This document shows positions 32,726 to 44,221 of a stretch of 64,000 nucleotides of DNA, in pieces. Position 1 is the first letter of the stretch; every line of letters begins with the position of its first letter. Location of the stretch: assembly GCA_038503035.1 (NCBI GenBank), contig JAVSML010018999.1:62001-126000 (forward strand). The letters run 5' to 3'. The translations under genes were made by a program, and so were the position numbers. The notes beneath the pieces were generated by a model. The model did not search any database. It was not told where the DNA came from and was given only the letters and a program-made list of their open reading frames with translations. This DNA is from Crocodylus rhombifer (Eukaryota; Chordata; Crocodylia; Crocodylidae).

Positions 32726-33610
32726 GTTTTATAGTTTCTAGGGTTGGAAGGGACCTGAGTAGATCATCTAGTCCGAACCCCTGCCATGGCGGGAAAGAGT
32801 ACTGGGGTCAAACGACCCCAGCAAGGTGTACATCTAGTCTCCTCCTAAAGACCTCCAGGGTAGGAGCCTGCACCACTTCTCTTGGAAGCTGGTTCCAGAT
32901 CCTAGCCACGCTGACTGTGAAGTAGCACCTCCTGATATCTAGTCTAAATCTACCCTCTGCCAGCTTGTGACCGTTATTCCTGGTCACTCCTGGTAGCACT
33001 CGGGGGAACAGGGACTCCCCCAAAGCCTGCTGGTCCCCTCTGACTAGTTTGTAAACGGCCACTAGATCCCCCCTCAGCCTTCTCTTCTGGAAGCTGAACA
33101 GGTTCAGGTCCTGTTGCCTCTCCTCGTAGGGCCTGCCCAGCTGCCCCCGATCATGCAGGTGGCCCTGCTCTGGACCCTCTCCATGCTGTCCGCATCCCTC
33201 TTGAAGTGCGGCGCCCAAGAACTGGACACAGTACTCCAACTGCAGCCTGACCAGTGCCGCATAGAGGGGGAGGATCACCTCCTTGGACCTGCTTGAGATG
33301 CATCTGTGGATGCATGACAAGGTATGGTTGGGCTTTCCTGACCGGTTTCCTACACTGTCAGCCCATGTTCATTTTGGCATCAATAATGACTCCAAGATCC
33401 TTTTCTGCCTCTACACTGATGAGAAGGGAGTTCCCCAACCTGTAGGTATTGTGCCAGTTTTTCTTCCCCAGGTGTATCACTTTGCACTTGTCGGTGTTGA
33501 ATCCCATCCTATTCTCATCCACCCACCCTTGTAACCTGTCTAGGTCCAATTGCACCTTGTCTTGCCACCCTGTAACATCACTAACCCTCCAGGCATTGCT
33601 CAGAACCAAC
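32726..33610 (-). mobile_element. CR1 LINE, C-terminal third of ORF2 and 3' end, inverted
   Basis: Minus-strand frames are 33358-33609 (LQGWVDENRMGFNTDKC, then EAEKDLGVIIDAKMNMG) and 32808-33320 (ACIHR-like CISSRSKEVILPLYAALVR, then [20 protein letters not shown] and RLDIRRCYF). The 3' end shows CCTGCCATGGCGGG and GGGTTGGAAGGGACC on the plus strand. It belongs to the same subfamily as the copy at 60185-62736, with at least one frameshift between the two frames. Confidence 0.9.
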
Positions 33611-34357
33611 CTTTTCTCTCAATTCCTAACCCTCACAAACACTTGAGCAAACAAACTCAGCCTTCTTATTGGCTACTAGTGTCCTGCCTCATTTTCACAC
33701 CCTCCCAAAAACTGGTTCTCTTTCTCTCCTGGGTTCCCATGCATAAATCTCAGTGGTGACTAAAGAACAGCACTACAAATATATGCACATCTACTAACAG
33801 AATGTCCCCCATAACATTTAGGGTTCATAGAAGTGGGAATAATGGGAGGTTAAAGGACAACTAGTTTGTATGAATTGATTTGCCCTGGAAAAACCTCTAG
33901 TAAACTTCTACAACTACCAATAGTTAAGGGGTCCAAGATGGACAGTTGTGAATTTCAAAGTTACCATCTCAGTATATCATAACCTTGAGTATTAACAAGC
34001 AAAATATGGTACAATATAAGTTAAAAATCATCCATGTTCCATCTGGATAAAATTTGCTTGTGAACCTGCCCTGTCCTAACAACAATCAGGAAAATACTCT
34101 ACTTCTGTCTTCAATGCATGCTCTCAAAATATTACTAACCCCCACCAAGACAACTGTCCTATAGAGGCGGTGTGAAACAAGATACATTGCATCTTCTAGC
34201 AAGTACCTTGGCATCAATGGTCAATGCATAAATAAAAAGCGATACCTCTGTTTCAGATGAACAAGGGAAAAAACAGGAGATTGATACGTATCTATAGCAA
34301 TCATGTACACTTCACTTATGTGAGCTCCCCTGCATAAAAGATTCCTGAAAGGTCTAT
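33611..34357. other. Intergenic sequence without recognised features
   Basis: AT-rich, no open frame with a recognisable domain. Confidence 0.3.
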
Positions 34358-34362
34358 GGATC

Positions 34363-35308
34363 TGTAACAGGGGGGCCTCCTTGGGAACAGTCTACCAATG
34401 GCCCACCCACCTGTTTCTGGGCCACCTGCCCAGCTTCTCTTCTGCCACGCCTTGATGATATTTAATTAGGATGTTTAATTAGGTGGGAGGCTGCCTATTT
34501 CTTGCCCCGATGCCAGGGGGCGCTCTGTAACTCCCCTACACTGCAGCCCAAGCCTCGCAGATGGCATCCACAGTTGTTAATGTCACCAGCCCCACACTGG
34601 GCCCCAGAATCCTCCCATCCAGACGCCAAACAGATCCCTCCATTCAGGCCGCCAACTCTGCCTTCATTCAGAGCTGCCTAGTTCCCTGAACCATTTCCTC
34701 TTAGGTGTGGTCCCCCCAGGACCTTTGGCCACACAGACCCTTGCCTCACCTCCAAGGCCAGTCGGAAACCCCAGGCCCTCAGGTATGGGAGTCCCTCATG
34801 GTGGGCCCCGAGCCCTTTTGACCCTTCTGGTCTTGGCCCCAGCATTGACCAGTCAAGGGTACTCCAAGTCAGGCCTCTGAGCCTCTAGCCCCTCTCTCTC
34901 TCTCCTGGGACAACCTTCTGGCCCCTACTAGGGGGTAACCCAGCCAGTTGTGGGGGCTGGGTTTATTAAGGTACCCCAACCCAACTTGTGGGGTCGTAAT
35001 TGGCCTGGCATTTCCTGGGGGCTCCCACACTACTGAGAGCCCCACCAGGCCACCCACTCCCAGCAGGGTGCAGTTTCAGGTCATGCCCAGGACAAGGAGC
35101 CTCCAAGCCATCCCCACAACAGCTCCTGCCTTTACCTCCAGGGTGTTGCATAAAGCTTTGCAGCCAGGCAATTTTACTGCCTGGCCTGCCAGCAGCAAAC
35201 TCTGTTTATATAGGCAGTCAGAGATCTAAAATGGCCGCCACAATCAAGCACCTGCTGGTTGCTTGGCTGAGCCCTTAAAGTGGCAGGCACCAACAGTGCC
35301 CTGCCACA
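34363..35308. mobile_element. Solo LTR, 946 bp, same family as in chemokine intron 1
   Basis: The ends are TGTAACAGGG and CCTGCCACA. The flanks are GGATC (34358-34362) and GGGTC (35309-35313), a 5-bp duplication with one mismatch. It aligns along its length with 21504-22437, and no internal coding region is present. Confidence 0.7.
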
Positions 35309-35377
35309 GGGTCATATGTGCCTTCCCCAGTGTTTGATTATCTTCAAACAGAGAAATAGACTGCATTGGATTTCTGG

Positions 35378-38110
35378 GATTCATAGATTCATAGACATTA
35401 GGGTTGGAAGGGACCTTGGAAGATCATCGAGTCCAGCCCCCTGCCCAAAGGGCAGGAAGTCAGCTGGGGTCATAGGATCCCAGCAAGATAAGCATCCAAT
35501 TTTTTCTTGAAGTTGTTCAATGTAGGTGCTTGAACCACCTCTGATAGCAGGCTATTCCAGATCTTGGGGGCTCAGACAGTAAAGGAATTCTTCCTTACGT
35601 CCAGCCTGAAACGGTCTTGTAGTAGTTTATGACCGTTCGACCTCGTCATCCCTTGGGGAGCTCTGGTGAACAAATGTTCCCCCAGATCCTGGTGGTCACC
35701 CCGATAAACTTGTAGGTGGCCATCAGATCACCCCTGAGCCTGCGCTTTTCCGAGCTAAAGAGCCCCATGGCTCTCAGCCGGTCGTCGTAAGGTCTGTTTT
35801 CCTGACCTCTGATGATGCGCGTGGCTCTTCTCTGGATTCTCTCAAGCTTCTCTACATCCTTTTTGAATTGTGGGGCCCAAAACTAAACACGGTACTCCAG
35901 CTGCGGTCTCACCAAGGCCGAGGACAAGGGGAGAATGACATCCTGGAATTTGCCTGAGAAGCATCTATGGATGCAAGCCAGCATTTTGGTTGCTTTACTA
36001 GCTGCAGCATTGCATTGCAGGCTCGTGTTCATCTTGTGGTTAATGATGACCCCTAAGTCTCTTTCTTCCATAGTGCTAGCCAATGTACACTGCTGAGCCT
36101 ATAAGGGTGCTGCAGGTTTTTCCTCCCAAGGTGGTGAACCTTGCATTTTTCAGTGTTAAACACCATCAGGTTCTCATCCGCTCATTTGCTGAGCTTGTCT
36201 AGGTTAGCCTGGATCGTTCGCCTGTCTTCAGCTGTGGATGCTTTGCCCCAAAGTTTGGTGTCATCGGTGAACTTGGCCAGTCCACTTCTGACTCCAATGT
36301 CCACATCATTAATGAAGATGTTGAACAACATGGGTCCAAGGACAGAGCCTTGGGGGACCCCACTGGTCACAGGGCACCATGACGATTGACTTCTGTCAAT
36401 CACCACCCTCTGGGTCTGACCACAGAGCCAATTTCCCAGCCAGTAGATCATGGTGGACTCAAGGCCACAACTGGCCAGTTTTACCAAGAGGTGATCATGG
36501 GATACGAGATCAAAGGCTTTTTTGAAGTCAAGATATATGGCAATCTCTTCTCCCTTGTCCAGGTGATAGGTCACCTGGTCATAGAAGGAAAAGAGATTGG
36601 TCAAGCAAGATCTACCCGCAACAAACCCATGCTGGCTATCCCTCAGGATGTTGGTATCAGCCAGTCCATTAAGGATGGCCTCTTTAATAAACTTTTCTGA
36701 GACCTTCCCCAGGATAGAGGTCAGGCTGATGGGCCTATCATTTGCCAGATCCCCTTTCCTCCCTTTTTTGAAGATAGGCACCACATTGGCCTTCTTCCAG
36801 TCTTCAGGCACTACACCAGAGTGCCAGGAGTTCTCAAAGAGGCTGGGCTATGATGCTCGCCAGCTCCATGCGTCCCCTGGGGTGTAGATTGTCAGGGCCA
36901 GCTGACTTGAAGGTATCCAGCTTCTCAAGGTGTTCCTTCATGAGGTCAGCATTAATGGAGGGCAGGGAATCTCCCTCATCCGGACCTCCATGTCCCATAG
37001 TGGGCATGTGCGTCCCATGGGACTGATGAAAGACCGACTTACAGTACCCATTTAATAGGTTGGCTTTTTTCTGGGCGTCAGTTGTCCCATCTGGTTTTGC
37101 AGGGGTCCAATTTTGCCCTTGCTTTTCCTCCGGCTCCCCACAAATCTGAAAAATGACTTTTTATTGTCCTTGATACTCAAAGCTAGTTGGAGTTCAGTTG
37201 CAGCCTTGGCTTTCCTGGTTTGCTCCCTGCAGGACCAGACCAGTGCAGAATATTCCTCCTTGGAGGTGAATCCCAACCTGCATCCTTTGTAGGCTTTCTT
37301 TTTAGCCTCAGGAGGTCTGCTAGGACCCTAGAGAGCCAGGGGAACTGCTGTGCCCTCCTGCTGCCTTTCCTTCGAGATGGAATAGAATTAGCTTGTGCAC
37401 TGAGGATTGCTCCCTTGAGGAGCAACCACTTTTCCTGAGCTTCCCTCCCCCTTGGGTCATGGTCCCTTGGGGCCTCACTGACAAGCCTCCTGAGCTTGTC
37501 AAAGTCGGCTTTCCTGAAGTTAAGGACTTCTGTGTTGCTGACTGACTTGCCAGCTTTACGGCGGATGGTGAAGGTGGTCAGTTTGTGATCACTGTCACCC
37601 AGCTTCCCATTAATCACTAGGTTGCTCATTAGGTCATCTCCAGTAGCCAGTACCAGGTCAAGCAGCACTTTACCTCTCGTTGGCCCATAGACTTCTTGAG
37701 TCAGGTAGAAGTCATCCATGCAAGATAGGAAGCTTTGCAACCACTCGGATTTTGCTGATTGATCCTCCCATGAGATGTCTGGGTAGTTGATGTCACCCAT
37801 GATCCTGGAGCATGCGGCCTAGGCCAGCTCCCAGGTGAACTCCTGGTCAAGCTCTTGACTTTGGGTGAGAGATCTGTAGTAGACTCCCACTGTTGTGTCC
37901 CCTTTGCCATGTTCCTCATGGATTTTAACCCAGAGGGTCTCTAGTCATCCACCCTGGTCACTAACATCCACTTGCAGGGATGCATAGCTTTCCTTAACAT
38001 AGAGCTGCACCCCTACCCCTTTATCTACTCGATCTCTCCTGTATAGAGGGATAGAGCAGTCCAGACAAAAGCCTTCAGCCACCCTGCTCTCCATCAGATA
38101 TTCAAATCAT
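35378..38110 (-). mobile_element. CR1 LINE, ORF2 endonuclease to 3' end, inverted
   Basis: On the minus strand, 37183-37800 encodes the endonuclease end and linker (MGDINYPDISWEDQSAK, GDSDHKLTTFTIRRK, LNFRKADFDKLRR). Then 36182-36811 encodes reverse transcriptase (PEDWKKANVVPIFKKGRK, RPISLTSILGKV, YLDFKKAFDLVSHD, SGVPQGSVLGPMLFNIFIND). The active site reads FTDD at about 36260-36271 instead of FADD. Frameshifts and stops separate the blocks. The endonuclease start is fragmentary towards 38110. The 3' end has AGATCATCGAGTCCAGCCCC on the plus strand. It lies head-to-head with the next CR1 copy. Confidence 0.92.
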
Positions 38111-38739
38111 CACTGACTCATCTCACTGCCAATATGGCCTGTGCATTGTCAGAGTTCATTAGTCATTAAAGACAGTACTATTTTTCCCCACAAGATATAT
38201 GTAGCCACCAATACTCTCAACACCCTCCAAGTAAATTGATCAAGACCTAAGGCACAGGATTCTGGGAAAAAGTTCATGTCATTCCTTTAAGGTAATCTTC
38301 TGACATGGCCCAAGGTTAATGAAGATTGATGTGACTTTTCCCATGGCAGGGCTCAATAGCCAGGGACTCCAATGTTATGTCTTCTCTATACGACTTTTTC
38401 CAGGTCTGTACCAAAACCAGCAAACATCTTGGTGGTATCTGAGGTTTCATAATAAAAAGGTACTGTTCCCAAAGTCATAGGCACAAAGGTTTATTTTTGC
38501 TGGCGGGAGGGGGAGGGGGTGGGGCCTTAAGATGATGGCCATGTAAAAAGTTTTACACATTTCAGACAATGGTCCTCTTCCCAAGGGGGACCAGGGCCCT
38601 CAGGCCACCATGTACTAGGTACCTTTGTCAAAGGTAACAATGCCCTTGACCATCCCAATGTGCAGGAAGACTAGCAAGTATGGCAGAAGACCAGCCTGGC
38701 TTAGAAGAGAACTCTTCAGTAAAACTTCAGAAGCCTCTT
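38111..38739. other. Spacer between two head-to-head CR1 copies
   Basis: No gene seen. A G-rich tract is at 38502-38523. The left end of the next CR1 cannot be placed exactly within this interval. Confidence 0.3.
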
Positions 38740-39400
38740 GTGCCCCCGTGAGCCCCAGGACCCCCCAGGAGGACCTCAAGGGCCCCCAATGATCTCTAGC
38801 CTACCTGGAAGTAAGCAGGGGCCCATGTTGGGAAGGACTTAGCCCAGCTGTGGGGAGGCAGCTGAGAGGAACAAGGAGGGTCATGCAACCCCCCCGTCCA
38901 GCTCCTACTTGGCCCAGCCCCCCAGGGAGCCATGCTCCCAGAGCCACCTAGCTCATGAGTCAGGGGAGGGGGGGCACTCACCCATCCCCTCCTTTGGTGT
39001 GGGAAGGGAACCCCTAGCCCCCCAAGAGCAGCATGGTGCTGGCAGGCCCTTCACATACGCGCAGTTTAAAAAGGGCCCGCAATGGCAGAAGCCGCACTCA
39101 TTCCCTGGCTCCAGTTGTGCCCTCCTGAGTCCTGGGACCCCCACAACCCTCCAAGAGAATCCCAAGGACCACAGATGAGTCCTGGCCTACCCAGAGGTAA
39201 GCAGGGGCCCCCACAGCTCCTACTTTGCCCAGCCCCCAAGAGAGCCACACAAACGGGACACACAAAAAAGCCTGCTTCTAGGCCCGGCATGCAAGTTAGC
39301 ACGGGAGTTTGTGCAGAAGGGTGAGCAGGAGGGCCCAAGGCCCTGCCAGTGAGCCCCAAGGGAAGGTAGTCACAGCAGTAGCCACACTACCACCAGTACA

Positions 39401-40482
39401 ATGCAGATGGCCACATGCCATACCCCAAGGATCCCCTTAGAGTCTGAGACCTCCCCCTCTGGCACTTCTGAGGTCTCCACCCAGACGAAACCTATGGTTC
39501 TGGGATCCACACAGACAGAGCCTCTGGCTCTTGGCTGTGGGGGCTGCCTGGCTCGATTTCAGGCACTTAGGACTGGGAGCATGGCCACCTCCCCTTGCAA
39601 GGTCTGCTCCACTTTGGAGTCTCTGAGGTGCCAGATAGAGGAGCTCCAGACTGCAGTCCAGAGACTGCGTGCCATCAGAGATGGTAAGCAGGAGATCAAC
39701 TCCTGCTGCCAGCCCCCTCACCCCATGAAGGCTAAGAGTCAGCCAAGGTCACCTTCCAGGACAAGGGAGGACTTGAGGATCTCCCACACTGTCTAGCCAG
39801 GGGGTTGGACCAAGGTGGTCAATGTCCCCAGGCCCTGCTGCACCAGGGTCCCCTCCCCTCTGGAGCTCTGCAACAGGTATGAACTGCTCACAACCACAGT
39901 AAAGCCTGCAGAGCTGCCAACTCCTGCAGGCGAGGCAGGTTCACCAACAGCTACCATCCCTACTCTCCCTAAGGCGAAATGCAAAGCGGTTGTTGTTGGA
40001 GACTCCCTCCTGAAGGGGACTGAGGGAGCAATCTGCCACCCTGACCCCTTAGCCTGGGAGGTCTGCTGCCTCCTGGGGATGTAGTGGAGAGGATCCCAAA
40101 GCTTATCCAGCTCTCCAACCACTACCCTATGCTCCTTATCCAAGTGAGCACAAATGACATGGCTCAAAGCAATCCCAGCCAGGTCATGAGTAGCTATAGG
40201 GCTCTGGAGGCAGGGCTTAGGGGGCTGGAGGCACAAGTGGCTTTTTCCTCAATCCTCCCAGTTATGGGTCATGGGCTGAGGAGGGAAAGACAGATCAAGG
40301 TAGTTAACTGAAGACTGTGGCACCTGTTGTCATCGCGAAGGCTTCAGCTTCCAAGATCACAGTTCACTCTTCAGTGAGAGAGGCAGTGGTCTGCTGGGAA
40401 GAGATGGCTTCCACCTCACTTCACTGGAGAGGAAGCTCTTCTCAGTCAGAATGGCTGACATGCTTGACCGGGCTTTAAATTA
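39401..40482 (+). pseudogene. CR1 ORF1 with SGNH/GDSL esterase-like domain, decayed
   Basis: In CR1-clade elements ORF1p often joins an N-terminal nucleic-acid-associated region to an esterase domain. Here the N-terminal part (39401-39796) has a CxxC pair in SPCKVCSTLESL, then a coiled-coil-like IEELQTAVQRLRAIRDG. In-frame stops occur at 39794 and 40082, with a frameshift near 40080. The esterase blocks are visible: VVVGDSLLKGTE (block I, GDSL serine) at about 39988, VSTNDMAQS (block III, the GTND position) at about 40146, AFSSILPVMG at about 40241, and DGFHLT (block V, Asp-His) at about 40405. The GTND glycine is now serine. Confidence 0.75.
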
Positions 40483-42176
40483 AGCCCACTGGGGGATGGG
40501 TGGACAACCATCAAAGCAAGCCCACTAGGCAACTATTATAAAACCAACAGGTTAGGGCACTGAAGGGGATAATGGAGACCTGGTAGGACTCCACCTATGA
40601 CTGGGCCACAGGTATAGATGGCTATACCATGTACAGGAGAGATCATGCAGATAAAAGGGGTGTAGCTCTCTATATCAAGGAAAGCTACACATCCCTGCAA
40701 GCTGACATTGGCACCCAGGGAAGATGACTGGAAACCCTCTGGGTTAAGATACATGAAGAACACGGTACAGGGGACACAATGGTAGCAATCTACTACAGAC
40801 CCCCTAACAAGAGCTTGACCAGGAATTTACCAGGGAACTGGCTGAGGCTACACGCTCTCGGTGCATGGTTGTCACGGGAGACTTCTGGACATCTCATGGC
40901 AAGAGCACTCAGTCAAATCCAAACGGTCGCAATGCTTCCTCATGTGCATGGATGAGCTCTACCTGACCCAAGAAGTCTATGGACCAACAAGAGGTAAAGT
41001 GCTGTGGGACCTGGTACTGGCTAGAGGGGATGATCTAGTCAGCAACTTAAAAATCAAAGGAAAGCTGGGAGACAGTGATCACGACCTGATCGCTTTTTCT
41101 ATCCTTCACAAAACTGGCAAGTCAGTCAGCAATGCAGAAGTCCTCGACTTTAGGAAAGCTGACTTTGATAAGCTCAGGAGACTTGATGTTGAGGCCCTAA
41201 GGGACCATGACTTGACAGGGAGAGGAGTCCAAAAGGAGTGGTTTCTTCTTAAGGGAGCGATCCTGAAAGCACAAAGGATGTCCATCCCATCTCACAGGAA
41301 AATAGCAAAAGGGCACAGCAACCCCCTTGGCTCAGCAGGGAACTCATGGACCTCCTACACCAAAAAAGATAGGCTTATAAAGGATTGAAGATAGGAGTCA
41401 CCACAAAGAGGAATATTCTGCACTGGTCCATACCTGCAGGGAGCGAACCAGGAAAGCCAAGGCTGCAACCAAACTCTGCCTGGCAACACATATCAAGGAC
41501 AATAAAAAGTCCTTTTTCAGATATGTGGAGAGTCAGAAGAAAAGCAAGGGTAACACTGGACCCCTGCAAAATCAAATGGGACAACTGATGACCAACACTG
41601 AGGAAAAAGCCAACCTGCTTAATGGGTAATTTACATCAGTTTTTCATCAACCACAAGGAACTGTCCTGCCTCACATGATGCGGGATAGCCAGGGTGAGGG
41701 TGAATTTATACCCAGCATTGGTGTAGACCTTGTAAAGGAACACCTTGAGAGGCTGGACATCTTTAAGTCACCTGGACCTGACAGCTTGCACCCCAGAGTA
41801 CTTAAAGAGCCATTAGGAATCATAGCCCAGCCACTAGCAAAGATATTTGAAAACTCCTGGCACTCAGGTGAAGTACCTGAAGATTGGAAGAAGGCCAATG
41901 TGGTACCCACCTTCAAGAAAGGGAGGAAAGTAGATCCAGGGAACTACTGGCCAATCAGCTTGACCTCTATCCCTGGAAAGATTCTGGAAAAAAATTATGA
42001 AAGAGACCATTCTTGATGAGCTGGCTGATAGCAACATCCTGAGGGACAGCCAGCACAGGTTGGTTGCACGTAGGTCTTGCCTGACCAATCTCATCTGCTT
42101 CTATGACCAGGTGACATATCGCCTGGACAAGGGAGAAGAGATTGACATCATATATCTGGACTTTTAAAAAGTCTTT

Positions 42177-43094
42177 TGTTACAGTGACAATATTTGGATC
42201 TTGGGGAGCACTGGATTTGCAGCTGAAACAAGGCTTTAATCTGTGGCTTCAGCAAAGCTGCTGTCCACAAGGTAGAATGATATATTAAATGAAATATTGT
42301 AAAATGCCTAGGCAAGCATTTTCCTAATAGTATAGTAGTGTTGTAAGATATACATCTCATTATGTATCATTAGGAGATAGCATAAGCATTCATAAGCAAA
42401 ATCTGCTCTAAGCCAGCCATTTGCTTATGCTAAGTAACCATCTTAACTGTGTCAACCATTTTCAAGTAAGTCTGTGCGAGTCTGTGTGCTGTGAATGAGG
42501 TGAAGGCTTAGGAATGTGGAAGATGGTACAACATGGGACCAAAAACAGACTGGAATGTGAAAGACAACACATAACTGGTAACAGAATCCAAAATAAACAT
42601 ATGCGAAAAGGTGAATGGTGATTGGTGAAGAGGCCTCCAGAAGTTTCCAGGCTTTGGTCAAAGTCCAAGTGACCGAGAGAAGCAGGAGTCAAGGTCATAG
42701 ACTTGCGCTTATGGCAAAAAGACATGTAAATGAGTAAAGTGCAAAGGCAATTCCACGCTAATGAAGTAAACAATAATCAGAGATGAAGCTTGAAATAGGA
42801 GGGAATATGGGCAGAACAAAGGAGGAGTGAGGGTGGAGTAAATGGTAATGAGCATGAGCCAAGGTGTATAAAATGTAAAAAGAACTAATGTTCACTGAGG
42901 CTCCCTGGTTTCACAGGCTGTGTGTCTGTGAGAGAGCTAGCTCAAAGCTGTCTCCATTTTGAATAAAGCTGTTGCAAGCAATATGTGCTGGTGTTTCCTC
43001 CCTGTTTGCTCGGGCTATTGAGTGACAGGATCCATGAGCAATTGAATTGTCATCTCCCTAGTCATTGGGTGCTGCATCAAGTTGGGGTCTAACA
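42177..43094 (+). mobile_element. Solo LTR, 918 bp, inserted in a CR1 reverse transcriptase
   Basis: The ends are TGTTACAG and TCTAACA. The flanks are TCTTT (42172-42176) and CCTTT (43095-43099), a 5-bp duplication with one change. Removing it rejoins the CR1 frame at YLDF-K-F|DLVSHD. A TATA-like TGTATAAAATG is at about 42865 and AATAAAG at about 42962, giving promoter and polyadenylation signals in plus orientation. There is no internal region. Confidence 0.85.
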
Positions 43095-44221
43095 CCTTTG
43101 ATCTGGTGTCCCATGATCGCCTCTTGAAAAAATTGGCCAACTGCGGCCTCAGCTACCTCACAGTCCGATGGCTGGGGAATTGGCTCCAAGGCCGGACCCA
43201 GAGAGTGGTAATCAATGGAAGTGAATCATCATGGTGCTCCGTGACCAGTGGTGTCCCCCAAGGCTCTGTCCTTGGATCTGTACTCTTTAACGTCTTTATT
43301 AACGATGTGGACACTAGTGTCAGAAGTGGACTAGCCAAGTTTGCTGATGACAATAAACTTTGGGGTAGAGCATCCACACCTGAGAATAGGCTGGTGATCG
43401 AGGCTGTCTTGGATAGGCTCAAAAAGTGGGCATATACAAACCTGATGACATTCAATACTGACAAATGCAAGGTACTCCACCTTGGGGAAAAAAACCTGCA
43501 GCACGCTTATAGGCTTGGCACTGCTACACTCACTAGCACCATGGCCAAAAGAGACTTGGTGGTCACGATTGACCACAAGATGAACATGAGCCACCAATAC
43601 AATGTCACAGCTGGTAAAGCAAACCAAACTCTGGTTTGCATCCATAAATGCTTCTCAAGTACATCTCAGGATGTCATCCTCCTGCTGTACTTGTCCTTGG
43701 TGAAAATGCAGCTGGAGTACTACGTCCAATCCTGGGCTCCACAATTCAAAAGCTTGAGAGTCCAGAGGAGACCTGCACACATGGTCAGAGGACAAGAGAA
43801 TAGGCCTTATGAAGAGAGGCTGAGAGCCATGGGATTCTTCAGCCTGGAAAAGCACAGGCTCAGGGGTGACGTGGTGGCAGCTATTAAGTACATCAGGGAT
43901 GCATCAGGATCTGGGGGAACACCTCTTCATCTGACTGCCTCAAGAGATGACAAAGTCCAATGGTCACAAACTCCTCCAAGGCTGTTTTAGGCTGGACATA
44001 AGGAAAAAATTCTTTATTGTCCAAGTCCCGAAGACCTGGGATAGACTCCCTTCAGAGGTGGTGCAAGCACCTATTCTGGACTCCTCTAAGAAGCATTTGG
44101 ATGCTTATCTTGCTCGGATCCTTTGACCCTAGCTGGCTTCCTGCCCTTAGGGCAGGGGGCTGGACTCAATGATCTTCCAAGGTCCCTTCCAGCCCTAATG
44201 TATATGAAATCTATGAAATAA

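Larger units (their letters stand above)
38740..44215 (+). mobile_element. Near full-length CR1 LINE carrying a solo LTR insertion
   Basis: Order: a GC-rich 5' UTR (38740-39400) with a duplicated GGTAAGCAGGGGCCC-type block (38813 and 39196); ORF1 (39401-40482, separate entry); then ORF2. The endonuclease remains are 40556-41388 (FTRELAEATRSR, MVVTGDF, GDSDHDLIAF, LDFRKADFDKLRR). Reverse transcriptase starts at 41675 (SPGPDSLHPRVLKEP, PEDWKKANVVPTFKKGRK) and is cut by the LTR at 42177-43094. It resumes at 43095 (FDLVSHDRLLKKLANCGL, SGVPQGSVLGSVLFNVFIND) with FADD at 43340-43351. The 3' end is CAAGGTCCCTTCCAGCCC with ATGAAATCTATGAAAT. Several stops and frameshifts make it inactive. Confidence 0.92.
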
